Source: JAQVEM01 sp964610315
GTDB lineage: Bacteria > Actinomycetota > Humimicrobiia > Humimicrobiales > Humimicrobiaceae
NCBI GenBank assembly: GCA_964610315.1
Contig: CAZSVM010000023.1
Coordinates: 1-24,223, forward strand
Length of the DNA: 24,223 bases
Reading direction: 5' to 3'
This document shows, piece by piece, positions 23,732-24,223 of the stretch. Each line of letters starts with the position of its first letter. Position 1 is the first letter of the stretch. The translations under genes were made by a program, and so were the position numbers. Under the pieces are notes generated by a model. That model had not been told where the DNA came from. It ran no database searches and saw only the letters and a list, made by a program, of their open reading frames with translations.

Positions 23732-23738
23732 TGATTAT

Positions 23739-24005
23739 TTAGTATCTTCTGAAGTTTCTATCTGGTCTGCTTCTCTGTGGACGAGCTTCATCAACTTTTA
23801 AAGTTCTTCCCTCAAAGTCTGAACCATCCAGAGCTTCTTTTGCTTTTTCGGCTTCCGATATGTCTGACATCTCCACAAATCCAAAACCTTTGTTCCCGAT
23901 GACAGTGGCATTTTTAACCTCGCCAAACTGGGAAAACAGTTTTTCCAATTGTGAACTGACTGTGGAGTAACCGAAATTGCCAACATATAGCTTACTACTT
24001 TGCAT
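23739..24005 (-). CDS. RNA-binding protein with one RRM domain
   Basis: An 88-aa protein. RNP2 is LYVGNF (6-11) and RNP1 is KGFGFVEM (39-46), with the exposed aromatic residues for RNA stacking kept. The RRM occupies residues 4-76 with the usual DGSDFEGRTLKVDEARP end. A short Arg-rich tail (RSRPDRNFRRY) follows. Bacterial single-RRM proteins of this kind (cyanobacterial Rbp and others) are often cold-induced or act in mRNA localisation. The start is secure (AAGGAGGT, 6 nt spacing). A leader of more than 100 nt separates the predicted promoter from the start. It is followed by two hairpins. Confidence 0.93.
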   Translation of the reverse strand: MQSSKLYVGNFGYSTVSSQLEKLFSQFGEVKNATVIGNKGFGFVEMSDISEAEKAKEALDGSDFEGRTLKVDEARPQRSRPDRNFRRY

Positions 24006-24126
24006 ATACTTACCTCCTTAAATAATATTATTTCTCTACTAGCTTCATAATATTTCTTTTGGAGAGGCAAAACAAAGTAATAAACCCGCTCTTAATTAAA
24101 ATATCATTAAACAAAAGAGAGATTTA

Positions 24127-24155
24127 AGTTTATTCTTAATTATATGGAATGTCAA
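24127..24155 (-). promoter_or_regulatory. Predicted promoter of the RRM gene
   Basis: On the minus strand, TTGACA (24155-24150), a 17-bp spacer and TAAACT (24132-24127). The leader to the start at 24005 would be about 115 nt, long enough for regulatory RNA structure such as a cold-response leader. No other gene is seen in 24006-24223; an ATG at 24218 with AGGGA upstream might open a gene beyond the window. Confidence 0.4.
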
Positions 24156-24223
24156 ATCAATATTATCAAAATTGTTGTTGTTCTGCGATATTGTCACCTC
24201 TAACCTATTCAGGGAAAATGTCA

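Noticed and set aside
24218..24223. ATG with AGGGA upstream at the window end
   Set aside because: Only two codons remain, so a gene cannot be supported.
1..24223. CRISPR arrays, transposases, integrases or attachment sites
   Set aside because: No regularly spaced repeats, IS ends or recombinase genes were seen; the tRNA has no flanking repeat of its 3' end.

Overview
This is an AT-rich bacterial chromosome segment. The genes are compact with mostly strong Shine-Dalgarno sites, sigma70-type promoters are recognisable, and the tRNA encodes its CCA end. An RnfB-type Fe-S stub, an IscR-like Rrf2 regulator, a DUF3786 protein and a B12-binding radical SAM protein fit an uncultured anaerobe. The phylum cannot be fixed from the sequence alone; Atribacterota, OPB41/Humimicrobiia-like Actinomycetota or a deep Firmicute are my guesses. 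There are no transposases, integrases, CRISPR arrays or phage genes. No gap between genes exceeds 300 bases; the longest are 12708-12998 (AT-rich, hup promoter) and 13272-13556 (hup terminator, otherwise nothing seen).

Layout. 1-66: 3' part of tRNA-Ala(UGC). 71-3219: an Rrf2/IscR-like repressor, a one-TM protein of unknown function, an orphan galactitol-type PTS IIC (GatC) and a DUF3786 protein. 3305-10447: the metabolic core. A SorC-family regulator with its own promoter and a perfect 16-bp palindrome is followed by E1 alpha, E1 beta and E2 of a pyruvate- or acetoin-type dehydrogenase complex, a small zinc-ribbon protein, lipB (octanoyltransferase, opposite strand) and lpd (E3). The set can assemble a TPP/lipoate/FAD complex and carries its own lipoyl-attachment enzyme.

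10598-13417: a small unknown protein, a membrane-anchored M23 peptidase (convergent, stop codons interlocked), class I fructose-bisphosphate aldolase (FbaB type) and HU with a textbook terminator. 13557-18942: envelope-related genes, namely a DUF4190 membrane protein, an isolated RnfB-like Fe-S stub, a GH3/NagZ-like lipoprotein, a HEAT-repeat lipoprotein, a zinc-ribbon three-TM protein, a 141-aa unknown and a membrane protein with a DUF1566 domain. 18967-24005 (all minus strand): a VOC protein, padR-tauE with a 39-bp near-perfect operator, a short SigA-like sigma factor, a B12-binding radical SAM/DUF4070 protein and an RRM RNA-binding protein followed by two strong hairpins.

Most family assignments are secure. 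No clearly new multi-gene system is visible. The best leads are the zinc-ribbon protein inside the dehydrogenase cluster, the solitary RnfB stub, the 15788-18942 envelope cluster, and the SorC and PadR operator architectures.
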